Part shown: positions 53,156-61,853 of the stretch, piece after piece
Numbering within the stretch: position 1 is the first letter of the stretch
Layout of the letters: every line of letters begins with the position of its first letter
The notes under the pieces: generated by a model
Told to the model about the DNA's origin: nothing
Database searches by the model: none
What the model saw: only the letters and a program-made list of their open reading frames with translations
Position numbers and translations under genes: made by a program
Source: Tropicibacter naphthalenivorans
GTDB taxonomy: Bacteria; Pseudomonadota; Alphaproteobacteria; Rhodobacterales; Rhodobacteraceae
Assembly (NCBI RefSeq): GCF_900176475.1
Contig: NZ_FWXX01000005.1
Span: 62,001-126,000, forward strand
DNA length: 64,000 bases
Direction of reading: 5' to 3'

Positions 53156-54346
53156 TCAGTCCGCGCGGGTGGCGGTCAGTTTGACCATCAACGCCACCGC
53201 AAAGCCCAGCTGGCCTTCGTCGGTCATATTGCTGCCGATGGCAAAGTCGCGGCGGTCCAGCGTCACGCGGCCTTCCATCTGGGCGGTGTCGCCGTCGATG
53301 TGCAGCTGAAAGGGCAGGGTGAGCGGCACGGACTGGTCCTTGATCGTCAGGGTGCCTTGCGCCTCATAGCCGTCGGCGGCGCGCAGGATGTCGGCCTCGA
53401 ACACCGCCGTGGGGTGCGCCTCGGCGTTGAAGAAATCCGGACCCATGGCCTGCTGCGTCACCGACCCAAGCGTCAGCGAGGGGATCGCCACCTCGACGCG
53501 CACGTCGCCTTTGGTGCCGGGGCCGGGGGTCTCGTCAAAGCGGATCTGGGCGGTGAAGTCGGCAAAGCTGCCCGTCACCTCGTTGCCGAACTGGCGGATG
53601 CTTAGGGCAATCTCGCCGTCTTGCTTTTGCCAGTCGCTTTCGACCTCGGCCAATTCGGCCTGCGCGGGGGCGGCCTGCGCGCTGAACACGCCCAGAGCCT
53701 GCCCCAGACCGATGGCAAACGCCCAGACCACCAAAGCGCCGATCAGCGGGGCAACGACCGGGTGCGGGGCGGGGGTGCCGGCCTCGACCACGCCTGGGGT
53801 CATGCGGCGCAGGGTGTCGTCCTTGTCGAGGATGTGATGCTTGGCCGCGCCGACGATGTGCAGGATCAAGGACACCATCAGCACCTTTTCAAACACGCCA
53901 TGCAGCGCGCCCGCGACCTGCGAGAGGCGCTCGTTTTCCGGCACAAAGGGCAGGTTCTGGCCGATGCCCCAGATCGGTGCATACCCTTCGGTGGCGGCGT
54001 GGTGGACCCAGCCCGACAGCGGCACGATCACCAGCGAGCCATAGAGCAGCCAGTGCACCACTTCGGCGACAAAGACCTCTAGCTTGCGCTCGGGGTGCAG
54101 GGGCGCGGGCTTTGGCTGGGTCAGCGCCCAAAGGATGCGGGCGAGGGCGACAAAGAACAGCACCACGCCCACCGTCTTGTGGATGGAAAACAACTGCGCC
54201 TTTTGCGCCAACGCCTCGGCGGTGTCATAGGGCATGTCGGTGGCAATAATCCCGAGGGGGATCATCGCCATGATGCCGATGGCAATCGTCCAGTGAAAGA
54301 ATTTGGTGACCGCGCCGTAGCGCGTGGCGGTGTTGGAAAGCATCAA
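53156..54346 (-). CDS. cytochrome b561 - YceI fusion protein
   Basis: 396 residues. The N-terminal ~185 form a four-helix cytochrome b561/CybB domain with conserved histidines (FFHWTIAIG, SIHKTVG, VVHWLLYG, ALHGVFEKVLM..LHIVGAAKHH) that hold b haems. A further membrane helix (~200-222) leads to a periplasmic YceI domain (~232-392). The fusion suggests quinol or superoxide redox chemistry coupled to a lipid-like electron carrier held by YceI (inference). It starts at ATG 54346 or 54343 and is divergent from fabD. Confidence 0.88.
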   Translation of the reverse strand: MMLSNTATRYGAVTKFFHWTIAIGIMAMIPLGIIATDMPYDTAEALAQKAQLFSIHKTVGVVLFFVALARILWALTQPKPAPLHPERKLEVFVAEVVHWLLYGSLVIVPLSGWVHHAATEGYAPIWGIGQNLPFVPENERLSQVAGALHGVFEKVLMVSLILHIVGAAKHHILDKDDTLRRMTPGVVEAGTPAPHPVVAPLIGALVVWAFAIGLGQALGVFSAQAAPAQAELAEVESDWQKQDGEIALSIRQFGNEVTGSFADFTAQIRFDETPGPGTKGDVRVEVAIPSLTLGSVTQQAMGPDFFNAEAHPTAVFEADILRAADGYEAQGTLTIKDQSVPLTLPFQLHIDGDTAQMEGRVTLDRRDFAIGSNMTDEGQLGFAVALMVKLTATRAD

Positions 54347-54499
54347 AATAGCTCCGAAAAGTCGTGTTGACCTTTAGCTAGCAGAGTTTGCGCGTGCAGC
54401 AATCTTCGCCTTTGCACAGCATTCGTGCGCGAAGCGTTGCGCCCGGGGCCCGTGGGCGCTATGGGCATTGACCAAAGGACAAGCAGTAAGGAGAGGGGC

Positions 54500-55444
54500 A
54501 TGGCCCGCGCATTCATCTTTCCCGGACAGGGCGCTCAGACCATCGGCATGGGCAAGGACTTGGCGGACGCTTACCCGGCGGCCCGCGCGATCTTTGACGA
54601 GGTCGACGAGGCGCTTGGCGAAAAGCTGTCGACGCTGATCTGGGAAGGCGACATTGCGGACCTGACCCTGACCGCCAACGCGCAGCCCGCGCTGATGGCG
54701 ACGTCTCTGGCGGCGATGCGCGCGCTGGAAGCCGAGGGCGTGTCGATGGATGCGGCGTCCTTTGTGGCGGGGCATTCGCTGGGCGAATACTCGGCGCTGA
54801 CGGCGGCGGGCGCGTTGACCGTGGCGGATGCGGCCCGTCTGCTGCGCAAGCGCGGGCAGGCCATGCAGGCCGCTGTCCCCGTGGGCGAAGGGGCGATGGC
54901 CGCTGTGCTGGGTCTCGACCTCGACGCTGTGCGCAAGGTGGCCGCCGATGCGGCGCAGGGCGACGTGTGTCAGGCGGCCAACGACAACGACCCGGCGCAG
55001 GTGGTGATTTCCGGGGCCAAGGCCGCCGTGGAACGCGCGGTGGACATCGCCAAGGAAGCCGGTGCCAAGCGCGCGCTGCTGCTGCCGGTGTCCGCGCCCT
55101 TCCACTGTGCCTTGATGCAGCCCGCCGCTGACGAGATGGCGCAGGCGCTGGCCGATGTGACGATCAACGACCCCGCCGTGCCGGTGGTGGCCAACGTGGT
55201 AGCTGAGGCCGTGTCCGACCCCGAGCAGATCCGCAAGTTGCTGGTGGATCAGATCTGCGGCGCGGTGCGCTGGCGCGAATCCGTGCTGTGGATGACCGGC
55301 ACGGGCGAGGTCACCGAGTTCTGGGAAATCGGCGCGGGCAAGGCTCTGTCCGGCATGGTCCGCCGCATCCACAAGCCCGCCGCCGTGCGCAACGTCGGCA
55401 CCGCTGCCGATGTGACCGCCGCCGCTCAGGCTTTGAACGCATAA
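54500..55444 (+). CDS. fabD: malonyl-CoA:ACP transacylase
   Basis: 314 residues, the standard length. FPGQGAQTIGMGKDL at the N-terminus and GHSLGEYSAL with the nucleophile Ser are the FabD signatures; PFHCALM contains the catalytic His. It loads malonyl groups onto ACP for fatty-acid synthesis. ATG 54500 follows GAGAGG; the in-frame extension to 54425 is unlikely. It leads the fabD-fabG-acpP block. Confidence 0.97.
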   Translation: MARAFIFPGQGAQTIGMGKDLADAYPAARAIFDEVDEALGEKLSTLIWEGDIADLTLTANAQPALMATSLAAMRALEAEGVSMDAASFVAGHSLGEYSALTAAGALTVADAARLLRKRGQAMQAAVPVGEGAMAAVLGLDLDAVRKVAADAAQGDVCQAANDNDPAQVVISGAKAAVERAVDIAKEAGAKRALLLPVSAPFHCALMQPAADEMAQALADVTINDPAVPVVANVVAEAVSDPEQIRKLLVDQICGAVRWRESVLWMTGTGEVTEFWEIGAGKALSGMVRRIHKPAAVRNVGTAADVTAAAQALNA

Positions 55445-55498
55445 AAGTATAGGGGGCCGCTGCGCCCCTTCGTAAGATATGTAGGGAGAGGAACGAGC

Positions 55499-56236
55499 AT
55501 GTTCGATCTGACTGGTAAGAATGCCCTCATCACAGGTGCCTCGGGCGGCATCGGCGGCGAAATCGCCAAGGCTCTGCACGGGGCGGGGGCCACGGTTGGC
55601 CTGTCCGGCACCCGCACCGAGCCGCTCGAAGCGCTGGCCGCGGAACTTGGGGAGCGCGCGCATGTGCTGCCGTGCAACCTGTCCGACGCCGACGCGGTGA
55701 ACGCGCTGCCGAAACAGGCGGCCGAGGCCATGGGCAGCGTCGATATTCTGGTGAACAACGCCGGGATCACCCGTGACAACCTGTTCATGCGCATGTCCGA
55801 GGACGAGTGGAACAGCGTGCTGGAGGTCAACCTGACCTCGACCTTCCGCCTGTGCAAAGGCGTGCTGCGCAGCATGATGAAATCCCGCTGGGGCCGCATC
55901 GTCAACATCTCTTCGGTGGTGGGCGCGACCGGCAACCCCGGTCAGGGCAACTATGCCGCCGCCAAGGCCGGGATGATCGGCATGTCCAAATCGCTCGCCT
56001 ACGAGGTCGCCAGCCGGGGAATCACGGTAAACGCCGTGGCGCCGGGCTTTATCGAGACGGCGATGACCGACAAGCTGAACGACGACCAAAAGGGCGCGAT
56101 CCTTGGGCAGATCCCCGCGGGCCGCATGGGTACCCCCGCCGAAATCGCCGCCAGCGTGCTGTTTTTGGCAAGCGCCGAGGCCGGTTACATGACGGGCGCG
56201 ACCTTGCACGTCAACGGCGGTATGGCCATGTTGTAA
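55499..56236 (+). CDS. fabG: 3-oxoacyl-ACP reductase
   Basis: 245 residues. Short-chain dehydrogenase with NADPH loop TGASGGIGGEIAKAL, NNAGITRDNLFMRM, catalytic Ser-Tyr-Lys (ISSVVG; YAAAKAGMIGMSKSLAYEVASRGITVNAVAPGFIETAMT) and the C-terminal GYMTGATLHVNGGMAML typical of FabG. It reduces beta-ketoacyl-ACP in each elongation cycle. GGGAGAGG stands before the ATG, 54 bases after fabD. Confidence 0.97.
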   Translation: MFDLTGKNALITGASGGIGGEIAKALHGAGATVGLSGTRTEPLEALAAELGERAHVLPCNLSDADAVNALPKQAAEAMGSVDILVNNAGITRDNLFMRMSEDEWNSVLEVNLTSTFRLCKGVLRSMMKSRWGRIVNISSVVGATGNPGQGNYAAAKAGMIGMSKSLAYEVASRGITVNAVAPGFIETAMTDKLNDDQKGAILGQIPAGRMGTPAEIAASVLFLASAEAGYMTGATLHVNGGMAML

Positions 56237-56264
56237 AACGCTGGGGGACACGGCGGGAAAGCAT

Positions 56265-56292
56265 TTGCGATCCGCGCTGCCTGTGCTATAGG
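56265..56292 (+). promoter_or_regulatory. candidate acpP promoter
   Basis: TTGCGA (56265-56270) and TATAGG (56287-56292), 16 bases apart, inside the 205-base fabG-acpP gap. This leaves a long GC-rich 5' leader of about 145 bases with several possible hairpins. It would give acpP the strong separate expression it usually needs. Confidence 0.5.
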
Positions 56293-56441
56293 CCCCCCAG
56301 ATTTTGACTGAATGGGAGGAGACTCCCCTTCGGTTATGCCCGGCCCGCCGGGAGATCGAGCCGCCCGAGAGGGTAACCAGACGCCACCCGATTGGGCAGG
56401 GCAAACCGGGCAACTGCCCGACAGACTTGTGAGGAAGAGAC

Positions 56442-56675
56442 ATGAGCGACATCGCAGATCGCGTGAAGAAGATTGTGGTTGAGCACCTGAGCGTTGAAGA
56501 GGACAAGGTGACCGAGTCCGCTTCGTTCATCGACGACCTGGGCGCAGACAGCCTCGACACCGTCGAGCTGGTCATGGCATTCGAAGAAGAGTTCGGCATC
56601 GAGATCCCGGACGACGCAGCCGAGACCATCCAGACCTTCGGCGACGCGGTCAAGTTCATCTCGGAAGCTCAGTAA
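56442..56675 (+). CDS. acpP: acyl carrier protein
   Basis: 77 residues, acidic. [22 protein letters not shown] carries the Ser that receives 4'-phosphopantetheine. It carries growing acyl chains and, in principle, supplies acyl groups to the HlyC-type enzyme elsewhere in the window. Codon use is highly biased, as expected for an abundant protein. Confidence 0.98.
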   Translation: MSDIADRVKKIVVEHLSVEEDKVTESASFIDDLGADSLDTVELVMAFEEEFGIEIPDDAAETIQTFGDAVKFISEAQ

Positions 56676-56706
56676 GCTTTCCAGAGCGGATTTATCCCGT
56701 TACGAT

Positions 56707-56734
56707 ACGGCGTCCCTTGTGGGCGCCGTTTTCG
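56707..56734 (+). terminator. terminator after acpP
   Basis: ACGGCG...CGCCGT stem with inner CCC/GGG pairs, followed by TTTTCGTTT, 31 bases after the stop. Confidence 0.85.
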
Positions 56735-56760
56735 TTTGTGTGGGATGGGGTCGGGGTGCG

Positions 56761-57264
56761 TCAGTCCCCGCTGTCAAGCCTCAGAACCAGCCCTTCGGCG
56801 GGCAGGATGGCGTAATAGCTGCCGCTCTCGCGCCCTGTATCCAAGTGATAGCCGGGGGATTGGGAAAACCGCTGTACGAGGCTCGTCGCCTGTGCCCTTG
56901 CGCCTCGGCCGGGGCAGGTGTGGCCGCGTCGGTTGTCCAGGTCCGGGGCGTCCTTGGTCCAGGGGGTCGCGGACGCCAGGTTCAGCGACATCAGAAAGTC
57001 CAGCCCGTCGGCCTCTAGCCGCGCCTGCGCCTTGGGGCCGAGTTTCCACAGCCTGATGTGACAGTATTCGCTCCACAGCCCGGACGCGGGCCGGTCAATC
57101 AGCGCATAGGCGGTGGTCAGCCCGATGGGCAGGGCGGGGCTTTGAATGTCACGCCCGGCATAAAGCGCGTCATAGAGCGGCGCGCGCAAAGGCCAGAGCC
57201 TGTCCGATTTCCATGCCATCAGGGCGATCCCGGCAAGCGTTACGATCAGCACCAGTCTTCGCAT
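56761..57264 (-). CDS. membrane-anchored hypothetical protein
   Basis: 167 residues from ATG 57264. An N-terminal signal anchor (MRRLVLIVTLAGIALMAW), then a periplasmic domain with LPIGLTTAYALIDRPASGLWSEYCHIRLWKLG and two cysteines (~69 and ~117). GGGGGT before the ATG is a moderate ribosome site. Family not recognised. It is isolated by terminators on both sides. Confidence 0.7.
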   Translation of the reverse strand: MRRLVLIVTLAGIALMAWKSDRLWPLRAPLYDALYAGRDIQSPALPIGLTTAYALIDRPASGLWSEYCHIRLWKLGPKAQARLEADGLDFLMSLNLASATPWTKDAPDLDNRRGHTCPGRGARAQATSLVQRFSQSPGYHLDTGRESGSYYAILPAEGLVLRLDSGD

Positions 57265-57307
57265 GTGACCCCCATTCTTCCGCGCAAGGGCTATCCGGGC
57301 AGGGGGC

Positions 57308-57344
57308 AAAAAACAAGGCACCCCGGAGTGCTGTCCGGGGTGCC
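57308..57344 (-). terminator. terminator of iron-binding protein gene
   Basis: Perfect eleven-pair stem (GGCACCCCGGA with TCCGGGGTGCC) followed on the - strand by TTGTTTTTTG, 25 bases after the stop. Confidence 0.9.
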
Positions 57345-57368
57345 TGTCGTGTCGTGATAGGGCGGCGC

Positions 57369-58367
57369 TTAGCCGTCGAAGTCGACCGTCTCGACCAGTT
57401 TCAGCGCCTGCGCGCGGTAGCCTGCGATCTCCATCAGGTTGACGTCGTCCGCTTCAAAGCTGCCCCAGCCCTGGACCAGCGGATCGGCCTCAGAGCCCGG
57501 CGCGATGGGGTATTCGTAGTTGGCCTTGGCGTAGACCTTCTGCGCCTCGGGCGAGACGAGGAATTCCATCATTTTCAGGGCGTTGTCCTTGTTCGGCGCC
57601 GCCGCCGTCATGGCCACGCCCGAGATGTTCACATGGGTGCCGCCGTCTTCGAAGGTCGGGAACAGCACGTTGACCGAGTTGGCCCATTCGGTCTGCTCGG
57701 GGTCTTCGAGCATCTGGCCCATATAGTAGGTGTTGCCGAGCGAGATGTCGCATTCGCCGGCCCAGATCGCTTTGACCTGCGCGCGGTCGTTGCCCTGCGG
57801 CTTGCGGGCGAGGTTGGATTTCACGCCTTCGAGCCAGGTCTTGGTGTAGTCTTCACCGTGGTGCGCCAGCATCGCCGCCACCAGACCGATGGTGTAGTCA
57901 TGGGTGCCAGAGCGGGTGCAGATGCGGCCCTGCCACTTGGGGTCGGCGAGGTCTTCGTAGGTGGTGACTTCGCCCGGCTCGACACGATCCTTAGAGGCAT
58001 AGACGATGCGCGCGCGGGTGGTCAGACCCCACCACTGGCCGTCCGGGTCGTGGTATTGCGCGGGCACGTTCGCGGTCAGCACGTCGGATTGCACCGGCTG
58101 CGTGACGCCCGCCTCGACAGCAGCGGCAAGGCGCGAGATGTCGACGGTAAAGATCAGATCAGCGGGCGAGCGGCGGCCTTCGGCCTTGAGGCGCTCGACC
58201 ATGCCTTTGTCGAGGAACGCCACGTTGACCTTGATGCCGGTCTGTTCGGTAAAGGCGTCGGTCAGCGGGGCCAGCAGTTCGGGCTGGCGATAGGAATAGA
58301 GGTTCACCTCTTGGGCCAGGGCTGGGGCGGCCACGAGGGCAAGGGCGGTGGTCAGGCGCAGGAACAT
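57369..58367 (-). CDS. Fe(III) ABC transporter periplasmic binding protein
   Basis: 332 residues with signal peptide (~1-18). It belongs to the FbpA/FutA class: EVNLYSYRQPELLAPLTDAFTEQTGIKVNV opens the mature protein, and the double-Tyr iron motif is present in SLGNTYYMGQM (~208-218). It delivers ferric iron to an inner-membrane permease, whose genes are not next to it here. ATG 58367 is followed by the signal; a longer frame to 58418 crosses the inverted repeat and is rejected. The upstream inverted repeat suggests iron control. Confidence 0.9.
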   Translation of the reverse strand: MFLRLTTALALVAAPALAQEVNLYSYRQPELLAPLTDAFTEQTGIKVNVAFLDKGMVERLKAEGRRSPADLIFTVDISRLAAAVEAGVTQPVQSDVLTANVPAQYHDPDGQWWGLTTRARIVYASKDRVEPGEVTTYEDLADPKWQGRICTRSGTHDYTIGLVAAMLAHHGEDYTKTWLEGVKSNLARKPQGNDRAQVKAIWAGECDISLGNTYYMGQMLEDPEQTEWANSVNVLFPTFEDGGTHVNISGVAMTAAAPNKDNALKMMEFLVSPEAQKVYAKANYEYPIAPGSEADPLVQGWGSFEADDVNLMEIAGYRAQALKLVETVDFDG

Positions 58368-58408
58368 GGAATCCTCCGTTTGTGTCGCGTCCGTGTTGGG
58401 CGCAGATA

Positions 58409-58429
58409 ACCCGACCAAAACAGTCGGGT
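58409..58429. promoter_or_regulatory. inverted repeat ACCCGAC-N7-GTCGGGT (operator?)
   Basis: Perfect seven-base arms, 42 bases upstream of the iron-binding protein start. There is no T run, so a repressor site is likelier than a terminator. Given the gene, an iron-responsive regulator is the natural guess; the factor is not identified. Confidence 0.5.
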
Positions 58430-58501
58430 CAATACCTGAGTGGAAAATTCAGGAATGGCGCGCGCCGGTTTTTGGACAGCTAGCGCGAGATGGCGGCGCG
58501 C

Positions 58502-59311
58502 CTAGCCCTTGGCGCGCTCGGCGGCCTTGGCGGCGTCCCACAGCGCGTCCATTTCCGTCAGGTTGCTGTCCGTTGGGGTTTTGCCCTGCTCGGCCAGCGC
58601 CGCCTCGATATAGGCAAAGCGGCGAGTGAACTTGGCGTTGGCGGCGCGCAGGGCTGCCTCTGGGTCGATCTTCATATGGCGGGCGAGGTTGGCCATGACG
58701 AACAGCAGATCGCCAAATTCCTCAAAGGCGTGCTCCGCGTTCTCAGCCTTGCGCAGCTCGTCCATTTCCTCGGCGACCTTGTCCATGACCTCATCGGTCG
58801 AGGGCCAGTCAAAGCCCACACGCGCCGCGCGGTTTTGCAGTTTCAGCGCACGCAAGAGGGCGGGCAGGCCCAAAGCCACCCCGTCCAGCACCCCGGTCTG
58901 GGCCTTGGCGGCGCGCTCTGCCGCCTTGATCTTTTCCCAGTCGACGGTCTGCTGATCGGCGGATTTCTCGCGGCTCTCGTCGCCGAAGACATGCGGGTGG
59001 CGGGCGACCATCTTGTCGGACATGGTGTCGGCCACCTCGTCAAAGGTGAACAGCCCACGTTCAGAGGCCATATGCGCGTGGAACACCGACTGGAACAGCA
59101 AATCGCCCAGCTCGCCCTTGAGCTCGTCCCAAGCCTCGCGTTCAATGGCGTCGGCGACCTCGTAGGCCTCTTCGATCGTGTAGGGCGCGATGGTGGCAAA
59201 GTCCTGTTCCAGATCCCACGGGCAGCCGCTGTCCGGGTCGCGCAGGCGGCGCATGATCTCGACAAGGCGCGGCATCCCGCCGTTTGGATTGTGGATCAGG
59301 TCATCACTCAT
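58502..59311 (-). CDS. mazG: nucleoside triphosphate pyrophosphohydrolase MazG
   Basis: 269 residues with two MazG repeats: CPWDLEQDFATIAPYTIEEAYEVADAIE..WDELKGELGDLLFQSVFHA near the N-terminus, and FDWPSTDEVMDKVAEEMDEL..EEFGDLLFVMANLARHMKID in the C-terminal half. The ExxE and D ligands for magnesium are present. It hydrolyses (d)NTPs to monophosphates as housecleaning. ATG 59311 (GGGGGA upstream) is preferred to ATG 59323. Confidence 0.94.
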   Translation of the reverse strand: MSDDLIHNPNGGMPRLVEIMRRLRDPDSGCPWDLEQDFATIAPYTIEEAYEVADAIEREAWDELKGELGDLLFQSVFHAHMASERGLFTFDEVADTMSDKMVARHPHVFGDESREKSADQQTVDWEKIKAAERAAKAQTGVLDGVALGLPALLRALKLQNRAARVGFDWPSTDEVMDKVAEEMDELRKAENAEHAFEEFGDLLFVMANLARHMKIDPEAALRAANAKFTRRFAYIEAALAEQGKTPTDSNLTEMDALWDAAKAAERAKG

Positions 59312-59372
59312 TGCGTCCCCCATGGTCTTGCGTCACCAGAGGGATGGAACATCAGGCACAAGGAGTCCAGCC

Positions 59373-60533
59373 ATGGCCGTCATCAACCGCATCGCGGGCT
59401 TTGCCGAAGACATGGCGGGCTGGCGCAGGCATCTGCACATGCACCCCGAGCTGTGTCTGGAGTGTCATGAGACGGCTGCGTTTGTCGTCGCGCGTTTGCG
59501 CGAGTTCGGCGTTGATGAAATCCACGAGGGGATCGCCACAAGCGGTGTGGTGGGCGTGATCCGGGGGCAGGGCGATGGGCCGGTGACGGGCTTGCGCGCC
59601 GATATGGACGCCCTGCCGATGGAAGAGGCGACCGGCGCGATCTGGGCCAGCACGGTGCCGGGGCGGATGCACGCCTGCGGCCACGACGGGCACACCGCGA
59701 TGCTGCTGGGGGCGGCGCGCTACCTGTGCGAGACGCGGAATTTTGCGGGCTCCGTGGTGCTGATCTTTCAACCCGCCGAAGAGACCATCGGCGGCGGGCG
59801 CATCATGGTCGAGGAAGGCATCATGGATCGGTTCGGGGTCGAGGAAGTCTTTGCCCTGCACACCGATCCCTTTGGCGATCTGGGCGAGTTTCGCACCTGT
59901 CCGGGGCCGATCATGGCCTCCGTCGATGACTTTGAGCTGACCTTGATCGGCAAGGGCGGGCACGCGGCCTATCCCCAGGAATGCGTCGATCCGATCCCCT
60001 GCGCGCTAGCGATCGGGCAGGCTTTGCAGACGGTGGTGTCGCGCAATACCGATCCGCTGGGGTCGCTGGTGGTGGCGCTGTCGCAGATCAACGGCGGGAC
60101 GGCCAAGAACATCATCCCCGAGCGGGTCGAGATGGCGGGTACGGTGCGCAGCCTTGACCCAAAGGTGCGCGATATGGCCGAGCGGCGGATTTCCGAGATC
60201 ATCGCGGGGCAGGCGGCCTCCTATGGCGTGCGGGCCGAGCTGAATTACATGCGGACCTATCCGCCGACGGTGAACCACGCGGCGCAGACGCGTTTTGCGG
60301 TGGACGTGGCGCGCGAGGTGTCGGGCAAGGTGGTAGACGATCTGCCGCCCGAGATGGGGGCCGAGGATTTTTCCTATATGCTCGAGGCACGGCCGGGGGC
60401 GTTTTTGTTCCTTGGGCAGGGCAAGGGGCCGTCGGTGCACCATCCGGCGTTCGATTTCAACGACGCGGCGGCGCCTTATGGGGCGAGTTTCTTTGCAAGG
60501 GTGATCGAGACAAGGCACGGGCGAGGACGGTAA
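59373..60533 (+). CDS. M20 family amidohydrolase, copy 1
   Basis: 386 residues. WRRHLHMHPELCLECHETAAF, LRADMDALPMEE, MHACGHDGHTAMLLGAARYL (metal-binding Cys and His), AEETIGGGRIMVEEG and HHPAFDFNDAAAPYGASFF are the landmarks of the hippurate hydrolase/IAA-amino-acid hydrolase subgroup. It splits N-acyl amino acids in the cytosol; exact substrate unknown. AAGGAG fits ATG 59373. It is a tandem paralogue of the next gene, differing in the AEE-T/AEE-G loop. Confidence 0.9.
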   Translation: MAVINRIAGFAEDMAGWRRHLHMHPELCLECHETAAFVVARLREFGVDEIHEGIATSGVVGVIRGQGDGPVTGLRADMDALPMEEATGAIWASTVPGRMHACGHDGHTAMLLGAARYLCETRNFAGSVVLIFQPAEETIGGGRIMVEEGIMDRFGVEEVFALHTDPFGDLGEFRTCPGPIMASVDDFELTLIGKGGHAAYPQECVDPIPCALAIGQALQTVVSRNTDPLGSLVVALSQINGGTAKNIIPERVEMAGTVRSLDPKVRDMAERRISEIIAGQAASYGVRAELNYMRTYPPTVNHAAQTRFAVDVAREVSGKVVDDLPPEMGAEDFSYMLEARPGAFLFLGQGKGPSVHHPAFDFNDAAAPYGASFFARVIETRHGRGR

Positions 60534-60674
60534 GACGGCGCTTGTTCTGGTGGAACGTCGCCCCGGAGGGGCGCAAGCAAACTGCCCCGCCCACCGTCCC
60601 GCTAGGGCACCCGGTGCGAGGGGTTTCCTTTGCCCCAGCGTCGGCGCACTCTGCCCGCAATAAGGAGATTCGCC

Positions 60675-61835
60675 ATGCCCATCGTCAATTCCATCGCCGC
60701 CCTTGCCCCGCAGATGACCGCGTGGCGGCGGCACCTGCATCAGCACCCGGAATTGGGCCTTGAATGCCATGAAACCGCGGGTTTTGTCGTCGAGCAACTG
60801 AAAAGCTTTGGCATCACCGACATCCACACCGGTATCGCCACCAGCGGCGTTGTCGCCATCATCGAAGGGCGCGGCCCCGGCAAGACCATCGGCCTGCGCG
60901 CCGATATGGACGCCCTGCCGATGGAGGATCTGAGCGGCACCGACCATGCCTCGACCAAGCCGGGTCTCGCGCATACCTGCGGGCATGACGGGCACACGAC
61001 GATGCTGTTGGGCGCGGCCAAGTACCTGGCGGAGACGCGCAACTTTGCCGGGCGGGTCGCGCTGATTTTCCAGCCCGCCGAAGAGGGCGAAGGCGGCGGG
61101 CGCATCATGGTCGAAGAGGGCATCATGGACCGCTTTGACATCTCCGAAGTCTATGGCGTGCACAACGCGCCCGGCACGGCTTTGGGGCATATCACCACCA
61201 ACCCCGGCGCGCTGATGGCGGGGGTGGATGAGTTCACCGTGACAATAACCGGCAAGGGTGGCCACGGGGCCGAACCGTCGCGCGCCGTCGATCCGGTGGT
61301 GGCGGCGGCCAGCCTGACCATGGCGCTTCAGACGATTATCAGCCGCAATATCAATGCCTTGGACAAGCTGGTGGTGAGCGTGACGCAAATCCACACCGGC
61401 ACTGCCGCCAATATCATCCCCGAGACCGCCGTGATGAACGGCACCGTGCGCTATTTCGACAAGGCCGTGCAGACCGAGGTCAAGGCGCGCATGGCCGAGT
61501 TGGTCGAATTCCAGGCGCGCAGCTTTGGCGCGACGGCGGTGCTGGACTACGAAGAGGGCTATCCGCCCACCATCAACCACCCCGATCAGACCGCCTTTGC
61601 CGCCTCGGTGGCGCGTGAGGTGGTCGGGGACGAGGCGGTGGATGACGCCGTCGATCCGATCATGCCGGGCGAGGATTTTTCCTATATGTTGCAGGCGCGG
61701 CCCGGCGCGTATCTCTTTGTCGGCATGGGGGATCGGCCCAATTGCCACCACCCCAAGTATGATTTCGACGATGAGATCGCCCCCATCGGGGCCAGCTTCT
61801 TTGCCCGGCTGATCGAAAAAGCCCTGCCTTTGTAA
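60675..61835 (+). CDS. M20 family amidohydrolase, copy 2
   Basis: 386 residues, closely similar to the preceding gene throughout (WRRHLHQHPELGLECHETAGF, LRADMDALPMED, AHTCGHDGHTTMLLGAAKYL, AEEGEGGGRIMVEEGIMDRF, HHPKYDFDDEIAPIGASFF). It has the classical AEEG loop. Start ATG 60675 follows AAGGAG. It lies 18 bases before the ureohydrolase gene, so both are probably expressed together. Confidence 0.92.
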   Translation: MPIVNSIAALAPQMTAWRRHLHQHPELGLECHETAGFVVEQLKSFGITDIHTGIATSGVVAIIEGRGPGKTIGLRADMDALPMEDLSGTDHASTKPGLAHTCGHDGHTTMLLGAAKYLAETRNFAGRVALIFQPAEEGEGGGRIMVEEGIMDRFDISEVYGVHNAPGTALGHITTNPGALMAGVDEFTVTITGKGGHGAEPSRAVDPVVAAASLTMALQTIISRNINALDKLVVSVTQIHTGTAANIIPETAVMNGTVRYFDKAVQTEVKARMAELVEFQARSFGATAVLDYEEGYPPTINHPDQTAFAASVAREVVGDEAVDDAVDPIMPGEDFSYMLQARPGAYLFVGMGDRPNCHHPKYDFDDEIAPIGASFFARLIEKALPL

Positions 61836-61853
61836 GACTTTAAAGGAAATCCC

